A stretch of 64,000 nt of DNA from Pseudomonas asuensis (GCF_014646755.1 NZ_BMNW01000012.1:45105-109104), one strand, 5' to 3'. Shown: positions 26,935 to 38,604, numbered from the stretch's first letter. Program-made: numbers and translations. Notes: generated from the letters alone by a model not told the origin.

Positions 26935-26962
26935 ATATCGGTTAATTACCCTGAAAACTTGA
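26935..26962 (-). promoter_or_regulatory. candidate FliA (sigma-28) promoter of motY
   Basis: On the minus strand, -35 TCAAGTTT (26955-26962; 7 of 8 to consensus) and -10 ACCGATAT (26935-26942; 6 of 8) with a 12-base spacer, one longer than ideal. Transcription would begin about 34 bases before the GTG start. It shares the TCAAG core with the two cheV promoters. Confidence 0.55.
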
Positions 26963-27138
26963 ATTCAATCAGCACTTGCGCAGCACATCAGCATTCTCTG
27001 GACGCCCCTCTTCGTAAGCAATTACGCCCGTTGCAGCTGATCGCTTGGCTATTCTGGAATACTTCTAGGCTAGGCGACGTGCCCGAGCCCACCTTTTCCG
27101 GTAGCATTCCTATTACATTTATTCGCCTGGAAATCAGC

Positions 27139-28182
27139 ATGTCCGACCGGATAACGCTTCGCCGTCCCGACGACTGGCATATACACCTTCGTGATGGTGC
27201 GGCCCTGAGTCAAACCGTAGCCGATGTTGCACGCACTTTTGGCCGCGCCATCATCATGCCCAACCTGGTACCGCCGGTGCGCAATGCAGAACAAGCTGCT
27301 GCTTACCGCGAGCGCATTCTGGCTGCCCGCCCGGCCGCCAGTCGATTTGAACCGCTGATGGTACTTTACCTGACGGACCGTACGACAAAAGATGAGATCC
27401 GTACGGCTAAAGAGAGCGGCTTGGTACATGCCGTCAAGCTTTATCCTGCGGGAGCTACCACGAACTCTGACTCAGGTGTTACCGCGCTTGAGAATGTCTT
27501 TCCGGTACTTGAGACAATGGCAGAGGTCGATTTGCCATTGCTGGTACATGGTGAAGTAACACGTTCGGAAGTGGATATATTTGATCGGGAAAAGCGCTTT
27601 ATTGATGAGCAGCTGAGCGTTATTGTCAAACGCTTCCCTACCCTTCGCGTAGTGCTCGAGCACATAACGACAGGCGATGCTGCACAATTTGTACGCGATG
27701 CGGCAGACAATGTAGCCGCTACCATCACGGCACATCACTTGCTCTACAACCGCAACCATATGTTAGTAGGCGGTATCCGTCCGCATTTCTTCTGCTTGCC
27801 TATCCTTAAGCGCAATACGCATCAGGAAGCACTACTGGACGCAGCCGTCAGTGGAAACTCAAAGTTTTTTCTAGGCACTGACTCGGCGCCCCATCCCAAG
27901 CATGCAAAAGAGTCTGCCTGCGGCTGCGCTGGATGTTACACCGCCTATGCTGCACTTGAGCTCTATGCTGAAGCCTTCGAGAGCCGCAGTGCTCTGGACA
28001 AACTTGAAGGCTTCGCCAGCCTGTTTGGCGCTGACTTTTACGGTCTACCGCACAATACCGATACAGTAACGCTGGTGCGGGAAGAATGGAAAGCACCTAC
28101 TACACTGCCTTTTGGCGATTTTGAAGTTGTGCCGCTGCGTGCCGGAGAAACGTTGCGTTGGCGTCTGGAGACCTCTGCATGA
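27139..28182 (+). CDS. pyrC: dihydroorotase
   Basis: Closes carbamoyl-aspartate to dihydroorotate in pyrimidine synthesis. 347 residues, class II type like E. coli PyrC: zinc ligands in WHIHLRDG, the carboxylated Lys in [12 protein letters not shown], zinc His in LVHGEV and EHITT, and the catalytic Asp in FLGTDSAPH. An open frame extends 69 codons upstream but carries no family sequence. The ATG at 27139 has GGA eight bases before it and matches the normal N-terminus. The stop overlaps the rnt start in ATGA. Confidence 0.97.
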   Translation: MSDRITLRRPDDWHIHLRDGAALSQTVADVARTFGRAIIMPNLVPPVRNAEQAAAYRERILAARPAASRFEPLMVLYLTDRTTKDEIRTAKESGLVHAVKLYPAGATTNSDSGVTALENVFPVLETMAEVDLPLLVHGEVTRSEVDIFDREKRFIDEQLSVIVKRFPTLRVVLEHITTGDAAQFVRDAADNVAATITAHHLLYNRNHMLVGGIRPHFFCLPILKRNTHQEALLDAAVSGNSKFFLGTDSAPHPKHAKESACGCAGCYTAYAALELYAEAFESRSALDKLEGFASLFGADFYGLPHNTDTVTLVREEWKAPTTLPFGDFEVVPLRAGETLRWRLETSA

Positions 28183-28859
28183 GTGATGATGAAGAACTGT
28201 TCGCGGAAGAAATGGAAAACTCCGCTCCAATGTCCGACTCACGTGTACCAATGGCACGTCGCTTTCGTGGCTATTTGCCTGTTGTTATAGACGTTGAAAC
28301 CGGGGGCTTTAATGCCGCTACTGATGCGTTGCTGGAAATAGCTGCAACCATCATTGGTATGGATGAAAAAGGCTTCCTCTTTCCCGAGCACACTCATTTC
28401 TTCCGGGTCGAGCCTTTCGAGGGTGCCAATGTAGAACCCGCAGCACTCGAGTTTACTGGGATCAAACTTGATCACCCGTTGAGAATGGCTGTTAAAGAAG
28501 AGCACGCGCTTACAGAAATCTTTCGAGGTGTGCGTAAGTCCTTAAAAGCCAATGGTTGCAAGCGAGCGATACTAGTAGGCCACAACAGTAGCTTTGACCT
28601 TGCGTTTCTCAACGCTGCCGTCCTGCGCTGCGGCATTAAGCGCAACCCTTTCCATCCTTTCTCAAGCTTTGATACAGCCACATTGGCCGGCCTGGCCTAT
28701 GGTCAAACGGTACTGGCCAAGGCGTGCCAAAGCGCCGGAATTGAGTTCGATAACCGGGAAGCACATTCCGCTCGGTACGATACTGAGAAAACAGCTGATC
28801 TATTCTGCGGCATCGTTAATCGCTGGCGTGAGCTAGGCGGCTGGATGGATCCTGAATAA
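28179..28859 (+). CDS. rnt: ribonuclease T
   Basis: DEDD 3-5 exonuclease that trims tRNA and other stable RNA ends. 226 residues with [14 protein letters not shown] (Exo I), [10 protein letters not shown] (Exo II) and [14 protein letters not shown] (Exo III, DEDDh). ATG at 28179 overlaps the pyrC stop by four bases. The N-terminal extension of about 25 residues before [12 protein letters not shown] is acidic and longer than in E. coli. An 8-bp hairpin lies just downstream. Confidence 0.96.
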   Translation: MSDDEELFAEEMENSAPMSDSRVPMARRFRGYLPVVIDVETGGFNAATDALLEIAATIIGMDEKGFLFPEHTHFFRVEPFEGANVEPAALEFTGIKLDHPLRMAVKEEHALTEIFRGVRKSLKANGCKRAILVGHNSSFDLAFLNAAVLRCGIKRNPFHPFSSFDTATLAGLAYGQTVLAKACQSAGIEFDNREAHSARYDTEKTADLFCGIVNRWRELGGWMDPE

Positions 28860-28867
28860 ACTCGTCA

Positions 28868-28889
28868 TGAGCGGCCGACGTGCCGCTCA
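28868..28889 (+). other. hairpin after pyrC-rnt
   Basis: Perfect 8-bp stem TGAGCGGC/GCCGCTCA, loop CGACGT, nine bases after the rnt stop. No T-run follows, so at best a weak terminator or a 3-prime protecting hairpin. Confidence 0.45.
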
Positions 28890-28917
28890 GCAGGTTAGGA
28901 ACAATCTCCTCCCAGAA

Positions 28918-28950
28918 CGCTTTGACAATCATTCTCACTACGATTAGTCT
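28918..28950 (+). promoter_or_regulatory. bfd promoter with candidate Fur box
   Basis: TTGACA (28922-28927), 17 bases, TAGTCT (28945-28950). Overlapping the -35, positions 28918-28936 match the 19-bp Fur consensus at 12 positions, including AATCATTCTC against AATCATTATC. Repression by iron-loaded Fur fits the known low-iron induction of bfd in P. aeruginosa. By-eye call. Confidence 0.5.
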
Positions 28951-28984
28951 GCCGATATACCTTTTTAGCCGTAGACGAATCGCC

Positions 28985-29200
28985 ATGTATGTATGTTTGT
29001 GCCGAGGTGTCACCGACAAACAAATCCGTGAAGCTATCTATGAGGGATGCTGTAGTTATCGGGAAGTAAGGGAGTGCACAGGAGTAGGCACACAGTGCGG
29101 TAAATGCGCCTGTCTGGCTAAAACTGTGGTTAGGGAGACCCTTGGCGAGCTTCAAGCCGCTCAAAGCCTGGCTTATCCTGCGGGATTATCCCAGGCCTGA
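28985..29200 (+). CDS. bfd: bacterioferritin-associated ferredoxin
   Basis: 71-residue [2Fe-2S] protein that docks on bacterioferritin and passes electrons to its haem so that stored iron is released. The cluster ligands are Cys-X-Cys in MYVCLCRGVTD and Cys-X2-Cys in GTQCGKCACLA. The true start is the ATG at 28985; a longer open frame upstream reads through the promoter. Bfr is encoded 187 bases downstream in the same direction, each gene with its own terminator. Confidence 0.95.
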   Translation: MYVCLCRGVTDKQIREAIYEGCCSYREVRECTGVGTQCGKCACLAKTVVRETLGELQAAQSLAYPAGLSQA

Positions 29201-29216
29201 TTGGCATAATTTCAAG

Positions 29217-29242
29217 AACCGGGCATTTAGCCCGGTTTTTTT
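29217..29242 (+). terminator. terminator of bfd
   Basis: AACCGGGC/GCCCGGTT stem (29217-29224 and 29230-29237), loop ATTTA, then T residues to 29242. Confidence 0.92.
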
Positions 29243-29386
29243 ATGCCTAGAAATCAGCGGGTTACGAATCAACTGCGAAAGCTTGTTATTAGCAGATGTT
29301 TTTCATAATCAATTCAATAACTTACGTTTGACAAGGTTCTACTTCACGCCCAGACTTGTGCTACATAATCCTTGGGCGGAGCCGTC

Positions 29387-29863
29387 ATGAAAGGCGACAT
29401 TAAAGTCATTCAGCATCTCAACAAGATACTTGGAAACGAGCTTGTTGCCATCAATCAGTATTTCCTCCACTCACGCATGTATAACGACTGGGGCCTGAAA
29501 AAACTTGGGCACCACGAATATCATGAGTCCATTGATGAGATGAAGCATGCGGATCGTTTGATCGAGCGAATCCTTTTCCTTGAAGGTCTTCCTAATCTTC
29601 AGGATCTGGGCAAACTGATGATTGGTGAAAATACCAAGGAAATGCTTGAGTGTGATTTGCGCCTTGAAATCGCAGCGGTTGCCGATCTACGAGATGCCAT
29701 CGTGTATTGTGAGAGTGTCCGGGACTATGTCAGTCGTGACATGCTCAAAGATATCCTGGAGTCGGAAGAAGAGCATATTGACTGGCTGGAAACTCAATTG
29801 GGTCTGATTGACAAGGTAGGTATTGAAAACTACCTGCAGTCCAATATGCATGATGATGACTGA
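29387..29863 (+). CDS. bfr: bacterioferritin, haem-binding type
   Basis: 24-subunit iron-storage cage protein, 158 residues. The di-iron ferroxidase ligands Glu18, Glu51, His54, Glu94, Glu127 and His130 are all in place, and Met52, the haem axial ligand, is present, so this is the BfrB type that Bfd can reduce, not the FtnA type. GGAG precedes the ATG at 29387 by five bases. TTGACA at 29328-29333 is a likely -35, but no good -10 follows at 17 bases. Confidence 0.96.
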   Translation: MKGDIKVIQHLNKILGNELVAINQYFLHSRMYNDWGLKKLGHHEYHESIDEMKHADRLIERILFLEGLPNLQDLGKLMIGENTKEMLECDLRLEIAAVADLRDAIVYCESVRDYVSRDMLKDILESEEEHIDWLETQLGLIDKVGIENYLQSNMHDDD

Positions 29864-29875
29864 ATAGCCATGATG

Positions 29876-29906
29876 AAAAAAGCCCGCCTAATTGACGGGC
29901 TTTTTT
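29876..29906 (+). terminator. bidirectional terminator after bfr
   Basis: AAAAAAGCCCG/CGGGCTTTTTT (29876-29886 and 29896-29906) with a nine-base loop; also faces the convergent hydrolase gene. Confidence 0.88.
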
Positions 29907-29954
29907 ATAAACGCGGCAAGAGAAATAAATACACCCTCTCTTGTACGCTATCAC

Positions 29955-30689
29955 TCAGCGCGGCATAACTTCATCAAACAGATTGTGCATAGCCAGGAAG
30001 GCACGCTTAGCAACGGTAGGATTATATTGCTGCTTACCTGGGTTATTAGCTTCAGGATCAGTAAAGGAATGAACAGCGTTACCGTAACTGACAACCTGCC
30101 AATCGACATTAGCGTCGGTCATTTCGGCTTCAAAGGCAGAAATTTGCTCGCTGGGCACTAGCGGATCAGCAGCACCATGCAAGACTAGAACAGGCGCTTT
30201 GATGTTGCTGGCATCTGCAGGATTTGGCGTATCCAGGTTCGCATGGAAGGTGACGACAGCAGAAAGCTCCGCACCATCGCGCGCCAGCTCAAGCGCCGCA
30301 CAGCCACCGAAGCAGAAACCAATAGCAGCAATCTGCCTAGTATCTATGGCAACATCGTCCGCTTGCGCAACAAGTGCCTGATAAGCAGCCTGCAAACGCT
30401 TACGCAGTAAAGCTCTATCATTACGAATAGGCATCATGGCCGCCAATGCTTCATCTGCATTGCTGGGACGCACGCTCTGCCCATAAAAGTCCACGATGAA
30501 ATAAACCAATCCATCTTCGCTCGCAAGACGCTTGGTTAAATCGATTGCCCCCTGCGATACGCCCATCCAATTAGGCGAAAGCAGTACTGCTGGCCGCTTT
30601 TGACTCTGATTAGCGCCGTATACCAGTTGTCCCTCGAACGGCTGTCCATCGATTTCATACTGGATTGCCTTAACCGTCATCTCGGCCAT
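29955..30689 (-). CDS. dienelactone hydrolase family protein
   Basis: 244-residue alpha/beta hydrolase whose nucleophile is Cys in GFCFGGCAA (about residues 123-131), with the acid in HGAADPLVP and the His in GNAVHSFTD. DLH-type enzymes open lactone rings, but most chromosomal copies outside aromatic pathways have unknown substrates. No aromatic catabolic genes lie near. AGAGG stands before the ATG at 30689. It follows htpG in the same direction, separated by a terminator, as PA1597 and PA1596 do (recalled). Confidence 0.88.
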   Translation of the reverse strand: MAEMTVKAIQYEIDGQPFEGQLVYGANQSQKRPAVLLSPNWMGVSQGAIDLTKRLASEDGLVYFIVDFYGQSVRPSNADEALAAMMPIRNDRALLRKRLQAAYQALVAQADDVAIDTRQIAAIGFCFGGCAALELARDGAELSAVVTFHANLDTPNPADASNIKAPVLVLHGAADPLVPSEQISAFEAEMTDANVDWQVVSYGNAVHSFTDPEANNPGKQQYNPTVAKRAFLAMHNLFDEVMPR

Positions 30690-30720
30690 GGGTTACCTCT
30701 TCATCGTTGGGTTTAAAAGA

Positions 30721-30744
30721 AAGCCCGCCAGAAGCGGGCTTTTT
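30721..30744 (-). terminator. terminator of htpG
   Basis: AAGCCCGC/GCGGGCTT stem (30721-30728 and 30734-30741), loop CAGAA. On the minus strand TTTCTTTT follows the stem. Confidence 0.85.
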
Positions 30745-30751
30745 AAGTGCA

Positions 30752-32650
30752 TTAGGCAGAAAGCTCTACCAGAAGCTTATTGAGACGGCGCACATAGGCA
30801 GCCGGATCTTTAAGACTATCACCCGCAGCCAGAGCCGCCTGGTCGAACAGAACATGAGCCAAATCCACGAAACGATCTTCGTCCTGCTCCATGTCCAGTT
30901 TTTCAATTAGCGGATGCTGTGGATTAATCTCGAAGATAGGCTTGGATTCAGGGGCTTTTTGCCCGCTCGCCTCAAGAATACGACGCATCTGTAGCCCTAA
31001 GTCCTGCTCTCCAATCGCAAGAATTGCTGGGGAATCCGTCAGGCGATGAGATACCCGGACCTCACTGACCTCGCTCTCCAGCGCTTTCTTAATGCGACCA
31101 ACAAGATCCTCTTTCGTCTTGGCTATCTCCTCTTGAGCTTTCTTATCCTCTTCAGAGTCAAGCTTGCCCAGATCCAGATCGCCACGAGCAACATCGATGA
31201 ATGCTTTACCATCGAACTCGGTGAGATAGCTCATCAGCCATTCATCGATACGATCAGTCAACAAAAGAACTTCAATGCCCTTCTTACGGAATACTTCGAG
31301 GTGTGGACTGTTCTTGACTTGATTGTAGCTTTCACCGGTCAGGTAATAGATCTTGTCCTGCCCTTCCTTCATGCGGCCGATATAATCGGCAAGTGCAACA
31401 TCCTGCTCACCCGCATCGCCCTGAGTCGAAGCAAAACGCAGCAAACCTGCAATCTTTTCACGATTGGCAAAGTCTTCTGCAGGGCCTTCTTTAAGAACCT
31501 GCCCGAACGCACTCCAGAACTGCTTATATTGTTCCGGCTCGCTCTTGGCCAACTTCTCCAACATATCCAGGACCCGCTTGCTCAGCGCTGACTTCATGGA
31601 GTCAATCACTGGATCCTTTTGGAGAATTTCACGAGACACGTTAAGCGAGAGATCATTGGAATCCACTACACCCTTGATAAAGCGCAGATAGAGAGGCAGG
31701 AACTCATCAGCCTGATCCATAATGAAGACGCGCTGCACGTAGAGTTTCAGCCCGCGTGGTGCTTCACGCTGATACAGATCAAACGGCGCACGTGCAGGCA
31801 CGTAAAGCAGCGAGGTGTATTCAAGCTTGCCCTCTACCTTGTTATGACTCCAGGTCAGAGGATTTTCGAAATCATGAGAGACGTGCTTATAAAACTCCTG
31901 ATATTCCTCTTCCTTGACTTCAGTGCGTGGTCGTGTCCACAGCGCGCTCGCACGATTGACCGTTTCCCACTCCTGCTCCGCAGGTGCTTCCTCTCCATGC
32001 TGCTCTTTTGGTAGCTCAATCGGCAGAGCAATATGATCAGAGTACTTCTTGATAATGTTACGTAGCCGCCAACCATCGGCAAATTCTTCTTCACCTGCCT
32101 TCAGATGAAGAACAATGCGGGTGCCGCGCTCAGGCTTCTCAATAGTCGCAACATCGAATTCGCCCTCACCTTTCGAACTCCAATAAACGCCTTCCCCGGT
32201 AGGCTGTCCAGCACGACGCGTAAGGACTTCTACCTTGTCTGCGACGATAAAGGCGCTATAAAAGCCAACCCCGAACTGGCCGATCAGATGAGAATCCTTG
32301 CGTTGGTCGCCCGACAGGTTCTTAAGAAAATCAGCTGTACCTGACTTGGCAATCGTGCCCAGATGCGTAATGACATCTTCACGGCTCATGCCAATGCCAT
32401 TGTCCTCAATCGTGACGGTACGGGCGTCTTTGTCGTAGCTGATACGAATCTTGAGCGCGTCGCCACCCTCAAGGAGCTCAGGCTTGGCCAAGGCTTCAAA
32501 ACGAAGCTTGTCCGCTGCATCGGATGCGTTGGAAACCAGCTCTCGAAGGAAAATTTCCTTATTGGAATACAGAGAATGAATCATGAGATGAAGCAGCTGC
32601 TTCACTTCAGTCTGAAAACCTAATGTTTCTTTCTGAGTCTCCACACTCAT
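30752..32650 (-). CDS. htpG: chaperone HtpG (Hsp90)
   Basis: ATP-driven Hsp90 chaperone, 632 residues: GHKL ATPase domain with [17 protein letters not shown] and [11 protein letters not shown], then middle and C-terminal dimer domains. The C-terminus lacks the eukaryotic MEEVD, as expected. The ATG at 32650 has GGAG nine bases upstream; an in-frame GTG five codons earlier lies inside that site. A clear heat-shock promoter precedes it. Confidence 0.98.
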   Translation of the reverse strand: MSVETQKETLGFQTEVKQLLHLMIHSLYSNKEIFLRELVSNASDAADKLRFEALAKPELLEGGDALKIRISYDKDARTVTIEDNGIGMSREDVITHLGTIAKSGTADFLKNLSGDQRKDSHLIGQFGVGFYSAFIVADKVEVLTRRAGQPTGEGVYWSSKGEGEFDVATIEKPERGTRIVLHLKAGEEEFADGWRLRNIIKKYSDHIALPIELPKEQHGEEAPAEQEWETVNRASALWTRPRTEVKEEEYQEFYKHVSHDFENPLTWSHNKVEGKLEYTSLLYVPARAPFDLYQREAPRGLKLYVQRVFIMDQADEFLPLYLRFIKGVVDSNDLSLNVSREILQKDPVIDSMKSALSKRVLDMLEKLAKSEPEQYKQFWSAFGQVLKEGPAEDFANREKIAGLLRFASTQGDAGEQDVALADYIGRMKEGQDKIYYLTGESYNQVKNSPHLEVFRKKGIEVLLLTDRIDEWLMSYLTEFDGKAFIDVARGDLDLGKLDSEEDKKAQEEIAKTKEDLVGRIKKALESEVSEVRVSHRLTDSPAILAIGEQDLGLQMRRILEASGQKAPESKPIFEINPQHPLIEKLDMEQDEDRFVDLAHVLFDQAALAAGDSLKDPAAYVRRLNKLLVELSA

Positions 32651-32703
32651 GGTTACGAACTCCACAGATGACGGTTGAGCCGCGATAGCGGTGATGGACG
32701 CAA

Positions 32704-32730
32704 AAATGGGGGCAAGTCCTTATTTTTCAA
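32704..32730 (-). promoter_or_regulatory. sigma-32 heat-shock promoter of htpG
   Basis: On the minus strand, -35 TTGAAA (32725-32730, with a preceding G) and -10 CCCCATTT (32704-32711), 13-base spacer. The sigma-32 consensus is CTTGAAA-N11-16-CCCCATNT. Transcription would start about 47 bases before the ATG. Confidence 0.8.
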
Positions 32731-32928
32731 CCCGAAACAGATTACAGGTCTCATATATGACGTATTTATTTAAACGTCAGGAACTACTTGGTCATGATCG
32801 CTGCCAATAGGCCTGGCAGCCGTGCCCGTCAGGTGCGCACACCGTCATAGACGCTACAAAGGTCGACGTGGAACTTCGCTGTATACGTATGCTCGAAGTG
32901 CTGCCGTGAATTAAACAAGGAGAAGACC

Positions 32929-33213
32929 ATGCAAAAACCTTTCGCTTATGCCCTGCTGCTCGCTGCAGCCCTTGGCTTAGCTGCCTGCGATAAGCCTTCC
33001 GAAGAAAAGGCTCAAGACGCACAGCAATCCGAGCAGAAAGCTCAAGAACACATGAATGAAGCAGCCAAAGAAAGCAATCAGGCTGCTCAGGAACGCACTG
33101 AAGCTGCTCAAGAACAAGCTAAAGAAGCTCAAGATACCGCCACTAACAGCTCCCCACAGGGAAATCCGGATCAGCCTCTGCAAGGCGGTGATCCGAATAC
33201 CAAACAGCAGTAA
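32929..33213 (+). CDS. small lipoprotein with heptad-repeat helix
   Basis: 94-residue predicted lipoprotein. A lipoprotein signal ends in the lipobox LAAC (Cys at residue 20); Asp after the Cys would favour inner-membrane retention by the E. coli +2 rule, though that rule is not strict in Pseudomonas. Residues 43-71 hold four heptads of the form EAAQE-x-x (NEAAKES, NQAAQER, TEAAQEQ, AKEAQDT) in a longer Gln/Glu/Ala/Lys helix, then a Pro/Gly/Gln-rich tail. AAGGAG precedes the ATG. The fold suggests a rod or coiled coil like Lpp/OprI, without their C-terminal Lys. Function unknown. Confidence 0.8.
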   Translation: MQKPFAYALLLAAALGLAACDKPSEEKAQDAQQSEQKAQEHMNEAAKESNQAAQERTEAAQEQAKEAQDTATNSSPQGNPDQPLQGGDPNTKQQ

Positions 33214-33219
33214 GCTGAT

Positions 33220-33253
33220 AATAAAAAAGCCCGCAATAGCGGGCTTTTTTATT
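33220..33253 (+). terminator. bidirectional terminator between the lipoprotein gene and braB
   Basis: 15-bp perfect inverted repeat AATAAAAAAGCCCGC/GCGGGCTTTTTTATT with loop AATA between two convergent genes. Confidence 0.93.
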
Positions 33254-33268
33254 GCCAACACAAAGCTC

Positions 33269-34588
33269 TTATGAAGCTCGTATGGCCTGAGGCTGACCCT
33301 GTTGTCTATCCCAAAGAGTAGCAAGTACGCCAATTACAAGCGATGGGATCAACCAAGCCAACCCTTGATCTACAAGCGGAAGTTTGGCTTCTAGCCAATT
33401 GATCCAACTGACTTCAAAACCAGCAGCCTTTATGCCATCCACAACCCCGAACAGGAACGCGATGAGCATGACTGGTGCCACAACACGTGTGGATGAATGC
33501 CAAAGCCTAGAGCAGAAGCTCAGCACGACCAGGACAATACAGGGCGGGTAAATAGCCGTCAGCACAGGTACCGATATCTGGATCAGATGAGTCAAACCCA
33601 GATTCGAAACAAGCAGAGAGAAGAGCGCCAAGGCAACAACCAGAACCTTATAAGGTAAATGCAGGGCTTCGCTAAAATATTCTGCACAGGCGCAGGTCAG
33701 ACCAACAGCCGTGACCAGACAAGCAAGAGAGATCAAGCAGGCCAGAAAAATACTCCCTGGCTCGCCAAAGGTATGCTGAACATAAGCATGTAGCACCTCT
33801 GCACCATTAGTAGCGGTGGGCACCAATGAGTGACTGGTAGAGCCTAACTGGAACAGACTGACATAAACCAAGGCAAGTCCTACGCCCGCAATCAAACCCG
33901 CAATTACAGCGTAACGCGTAATCAGGGTCGATGATTCAATGCCACGGGCTTTGATCGCATTTACGATCACAATGCCAAAGACCAAAGCGCCCAGCGTATC
34001 CATGGTCAAATAACCATTGACGAACCCTTGAGAAAACGCCTGTGCCTGATAGGCCTTGACAGATTCGCCCGTCCCGCCTGCCGGCCATAGAAACGCTGCC
34101 GCGCCCAGAATAGCCAGCGCCAGAATTTTAAGCGGTGCCAGGAAGCGTCCGACTGTATCCAGCAATCGTCCTGGATACAGTGACACTACCAGTACAACGC
34201 AGAAATAGACGAGGCTATAAAGAAATAGTGGCAATGCTCCACCGCCTGTAAGTGGAGCAAGTCCAACTTCAAACGAAACAGTTGCAGTACGCGGAGTAGC
34301 AAACAACGGGCCGACTGACAGATAGCAGACCGCTGCCAGCAAACCACCAGCTACCCGACCGATTGGAGAGCTTAGCGCGTTCATGGCTCCGCCTACACGG
34401 GCCAAGGCGACGACTGTTAACACAGGCAAGCCTACTGCTGTAATGAGGAAGCCAATAGCAGCAGCCCAGACATGGGGGCCAGCCTGCAAACCTACGATAG
34501 GTGGGAAAATAATGTTACCCGCTCCCACAAAGAGAGCGAAAGTCATAAAGCCAAGTGCCAGGATATCCTGGCCTTTCAAAGATTTCAT
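33269..34588 (-). CDS. braB: branched-chain amino acid:cation symporter (BraB/BrnQ, LIVCS family)
   Basis: 439-residue, 12-helix inner-membrane carrier for Leu, Ile and Val. Opens with [30 protein letters not shown], the family signature, and keeps [18 protein letters not shown] and the [11 protein letters not shown] segment. It lies next to sucCD as PA1590 (braB) does in P. aeruginosa (recalled). Sodium coupling follows from that homologue. The start codon has no strong ribosome site. Confidence 0.93.
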   Translation of the reverse strand: MKSLKGQDILALGFMTFALFVGAGNIIFPPIVGLQAGPHVWAAAIGFLITAVGLPVLTVVALARVGGAMNALSSPIGRVAGGLLAAVCYLSVGPLFATPRTATVSFEVGLAPLTGGGALPLFLYSLVYFCVVLVVSLYPGRLLDTVGRFLAPLKILALAILGAAAFLWPAGGTGESVKAYQAQAFSQGFVNGYLTMDTLGALVFGIVIVNAIKARGIESSTLITRYAVIAGLIAGVGLALVYVSLFQLGSTSHSLVPTATNGAEVLHAYVQHTFGEPGSIFLACLISLACLVTAVGLTCACAEYFSEALHLPYKVLVVALALFSLLVSNLGLTHLIQISVPVLTAIYPPCIVLVVLSFCSRLWHSSTRVVAPVMLIAFLFGVVDGIKAAGFEVSWINWLEAKLPLVDQGLAWLIPSLVIGVLATLWDRQQGQPQAIRAS

Positions 34589-34861
34589 TTCAGGGAATAC
34601 CGGATTCAGACAGATTGATCGCGAAGGGTTCCCGTTGCTTATTAGGAACGACGCCCACTTGGCTAAAGCGGACCACTAATGGCTACCATACCTCTTTTGG
34701 AGATGGTCGCTATGAAGGGTGCACATCCTAACGAAATCTGCAGCCAAAGGCAGCAAAAACGTCCTGTACGCCGATTAAACGAGCCGAAATTGGGCTACTG
34801 AATACAGTATTGCCGATCCGCTATAGGTTTACATGGCTAAAATATTTATCGCGCCCATAAA
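34589..34861. other. gap between braB and sucD without a convincing gene
   Basis: The minus-strand side should hold the braB promoter, but I see only a weak pair (TTAGCC, 16 bases, TAATAA) near 34620-34670. On the plus strand a 29-codon frame at 34712-34801 follows a TTTTGGAG site; I do not call it. No repeats or RNA gene recognised. Confidence 0.4.
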
Positions 34862-34887
34862 AAAGGCCACCTTAAAAGGTGGCCTTT
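34862..34887 (-). terminator. terminator of the suc operon
   Basis: 12-bp perfect inverted repeat AAAGGCCACCTT/AAGGTGGCCTTT with loop AA, 15 bases after the sucD stop on the minus strand, flanked by further A and T. Confidence 0.92.
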
Positions 34888-34902
34888 AAATCAAGATAAA
34901 GC

Positions 34903-35790
34903 TTACGCCTTCTTGACTTCCCAACCGGTCAGTTCGGCCAAGGCCTTACCAATATCCGCCAGGGAACGTACAGTCTTAACGCCTGCATCCTGCAGTGCTG
35001 CAAACTTCTCGTCAGCAGTACCTTTACCGCCAGAGATGATCGCGCCCGCATGACCCATGCGCTTGCCAGGAGGTGCAGTCACACCGGCAATGTAGGATAC
35101 GACAGGCTTAGTCACGTTTTCCTTGATAAAGGCTGCAGCCTCTTCTTCAGCAGAACCGCCGATTTCGCCGATCATGACAATCGCTTCAGTCTGAGGATCT
35201 TCCTGGAACAGCTTCAGGATATCGATGAAGTTGGAACCTGGAATCGGATCGCCACCGATGCCCACACACGTGGACTGACCAAAGCCTGCGTCAGTAGTCT
35301 GCTTGACCGCTTCGTACGTTAGGGTACCGGAACGGGAAACGATACCAACCTTGCCCGGCTGATGAATGTGACCAGGCATGATACCGATCTTGCACTCGCC
35401 GGGTGTAATGACGCCTGGGCAGTTCGGGCCAATCAGACGTACGCCTAGCTCATCACACTTGACCTTGGCATCCAGCATATCCAGCGTCGGGATACCTTCG
35501 GTAATGCAAACGATCAGCTTGATACCGCCCAATGCGGCTTCAAGGATGGAGTCTTTACAAAAAGGAGCCGGGACATAGATGACTGAAGCCTCAGCACCTG
35601 TCGCCTCTACCGCCTCCTTGACCGTATTGAAAACGGGCAGGCCCAAGTGAGTAGTACCACCTTTGCCAGGTGTTACACCACCGACCATCTTGGTGCCGTA
35701 GGCAATAGCTTGTTCAGAGTGGAAAGTACCCTGGCTACCGGTAAAGCCCTGGCAGATAACTTTGGTGTCTTTATTAATCAGGACGCTCAT
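34903..35790 (-). CDS. sucD: succinyl-CoA synthetase, alpha subunit
   Basis: Makes ATP (or GTP) while turning succinyl-CoA into succinate. 295 residues: CoA-binding Rossmann domain with [19 protein letters not shown], and the ligase domain with the phospho-His in [14 protein letters not shown]. The start overlaps the sucC stop in TAATG, so both subunits are made in step. Last gene of the TCA cluster. Confidence 0.98.
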   Translation of the reverse strand: MSVLINKDTKVICQGFTGSQGTFHSEQAIAYGTKMVGGVTPGKGGTTHLGLPVFNTVKEAVEATGAEASVIYVPAPFCKDSILEAALGGIKLIVCITEGIPTLDMLDAKVKCDELGVRLIGPNCPGVITPGECKIGIMPGHIHQPGKVGIVSRSGTLTYEAVKQTTDAGFGQSTCVGIGGDPIPGSNFIDILKLFQEDPQTEAIVMIGEIGGSAEEEAAAFIKENVTKPVVSYIAGVTAPPGKRMGHAGAIISGGKGTADEKFAALQDAGVKTVRSLADIGKALAELTGWEVKKA

Positions 35791-36956
35791 TACTTACCCT
35801 CCGCGGCCTTGACGACCTGCTGGGCAGCGTCGGTCAGGCTAGTTGCCGCGATGATATTCAGACCGCTTTCGGCCAGGACCTTGGCACCCAGTTCTGCGTT
35901 GTTGCCTTCCAGGCGCACAACGACAGGAACTTTAACGCCTACCTCTTTCACCGCGCCGATGATGCCTTCTGCAATCATGTCGCAACGAACGATACCGCCA
36001 AAGATATTAACCAGCACGGCTTTGACGTTGTTGTCGGACAGGATGATCTTGAACGCTTCGGTCACGCGCTCTTTAGTCGCGCCACCACCTACGTCCAGGA
36101 AGTTAGCCGGCTTGCCGCCATGCAGGTTGACGATATCCATGGTGCCCATGGCCAGACCCGCGCCATTCACCATGCAGCCGATATTGCCTTCAAGCGCAAC
36201 ATAGTTCAGCTCCCACTTCTGCGCATGAGCTTCACGCGCGTCATCCTGGGAAGGATCATGCATTGCACGCAGCTTGGGCTGACGATACATGGCATTGCTG
36301 TCGATGTTGATCTTGGCGTCCAGGCAGTGCAGATCACCGTCTTTCTTGATGACCAGCGGGTTCACTTCCAGGAGTGCCAGGTCATAGTCCTGGAACAACT
36401 TGGCCAGACCAACAAAGATCTGGGTGAACTGCTTGATTTGATTACCGGTCAGGCCAAGCTGGAAAGCCAGCTCGCGGCCTTGATAAGGCTGAGCGCCTAC
36501 CAGAGGATCAATGGTCGCCTTCAGAATCTTTTCAGGCGTGTCGTGCGCAACTTTTTCAATGTCTACGCCACCTTCGGTGGAAGCCATGAAAACGATACGG
36601 CGGCTAGAACGGTCAACGACCGCACCGAGATACAATTCCTTATCGATGTCCGTGCAGGACTCAACCAGGATCTTGCTAACTGGCTGGCCGTTGGCATCAG
36701 TCTGATACGTTACCAGATTCTTACCTAGCCAGTTTTGAGCAAACGCCTTGGCGTCTTCACGGCTCTTGACCAGCTTCACACCGCCGGCTTTACCACGGCC
36801 ACCCGCATGAACTTGTGCTTTAACGACCCATTCGCTGCCGCCGATTTTGTCGCAGGCTTCCGCCGCTTCTTCGGGGGTGTCTACAGCGAAGCCCTTGGAT
36901 ACAGGCAGGCCGTACTCAGCGAACAGCTGCTTACCCTGATACTCGTGGAGATTCAT
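35790..36956 (-). CDS. sucC: succinyl-CoA synthetase, beta subunit
   Basis: 388 residues: ATP-grasp domain ([20 protein letters not shown] at the start, [18 protein letters not shown] binding nucleotide) and the C-terminal ligase-CoA domain with [12 protein letters not shown]. Partners SucD, one base overlap. About 150 bases of hairpin-containing spacer separate it from lpdG upstream. Confidence 0.98.
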   Translation of the reverse strand: MNLHEYQGKQLFAEYGLPVSKGFAVDTPEEAAEACDKIGGSEWVVKAQVHAGGRGKAGGVKLVKSREDAKAFAQNWLGKNLVTYQTDANGQPVSKILVESCTDIDKELYLGAVVDRSSRRIVFMASTEGGVDIEKVAHDTPEKILKATIDPLVGAQPYQGRELAFQLGLTGNQIKQFTQIFVGLAKLFQDYDLALLEVNPLVIKKDGDLHCLDAKINIDSNAMYRQPKLRAMHDPSQDDAREAHAQKWELNYVALEGNIGCMVNGAGLAMGTMDIVNLHGGKPANFLDVGGGATKERVTEAFKIILSDNNVKAVLVNIFGGIVRCDMIAEGIIGAVKEVGVKVPVVVRLEGNNAELGAKVLAESGLNIIAATSLTDAAQQVVKAAEGK

Positions 36957-37043
36957 GCTTATCTACCGTCTTCGTTAGGTATTGCGCATTTTCGGCGCTG
37001 CGCTCATTGGCGCCGCGCCACCTGTAACTGCCCTCTGGCAGTC

Positions 37044-37094
37044 CGGTGAGCGTTCCTGCGGCCCTCCCCTGGAGTAGCGGCGGGCTGCTCACCG
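37044..37094 (-). repeat. long inverted repeat between lpdG and sucC
   Basis: CGGTGAGC (37044-37051) and GCTCACCG (37087-37094) enclose a GC-rich loop (CTGCGGCCC and GGCGGGC parts may pair further). REP-like or mRNA-processing hairpin; no T-run. Confidence 0.45.
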
Positions 37095-37107
37095 TTGGTC
37101 TACCGTC

Positions 37108-38604
<1,497 letters not shown>

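Noticed and set aside
28951..28958. GCCGATAT, a FliA-type -10, before bfd
   Set aside because: The -35 position (TTCTCACT) does not fit, and bfd has no flagellar role.
33055..33141. 21-base repeats in the lipoprotein gene as a CRISPR-like array
   Set aside because: The repeats are in frame, degenerate at third positions and have no spacers.
34712..34801. 29-codon frame after TTTTGGAG in the braB-sucD gap
   Set aside because: Basic composition and no helix or known match; a single ribosome-like site is too little support.
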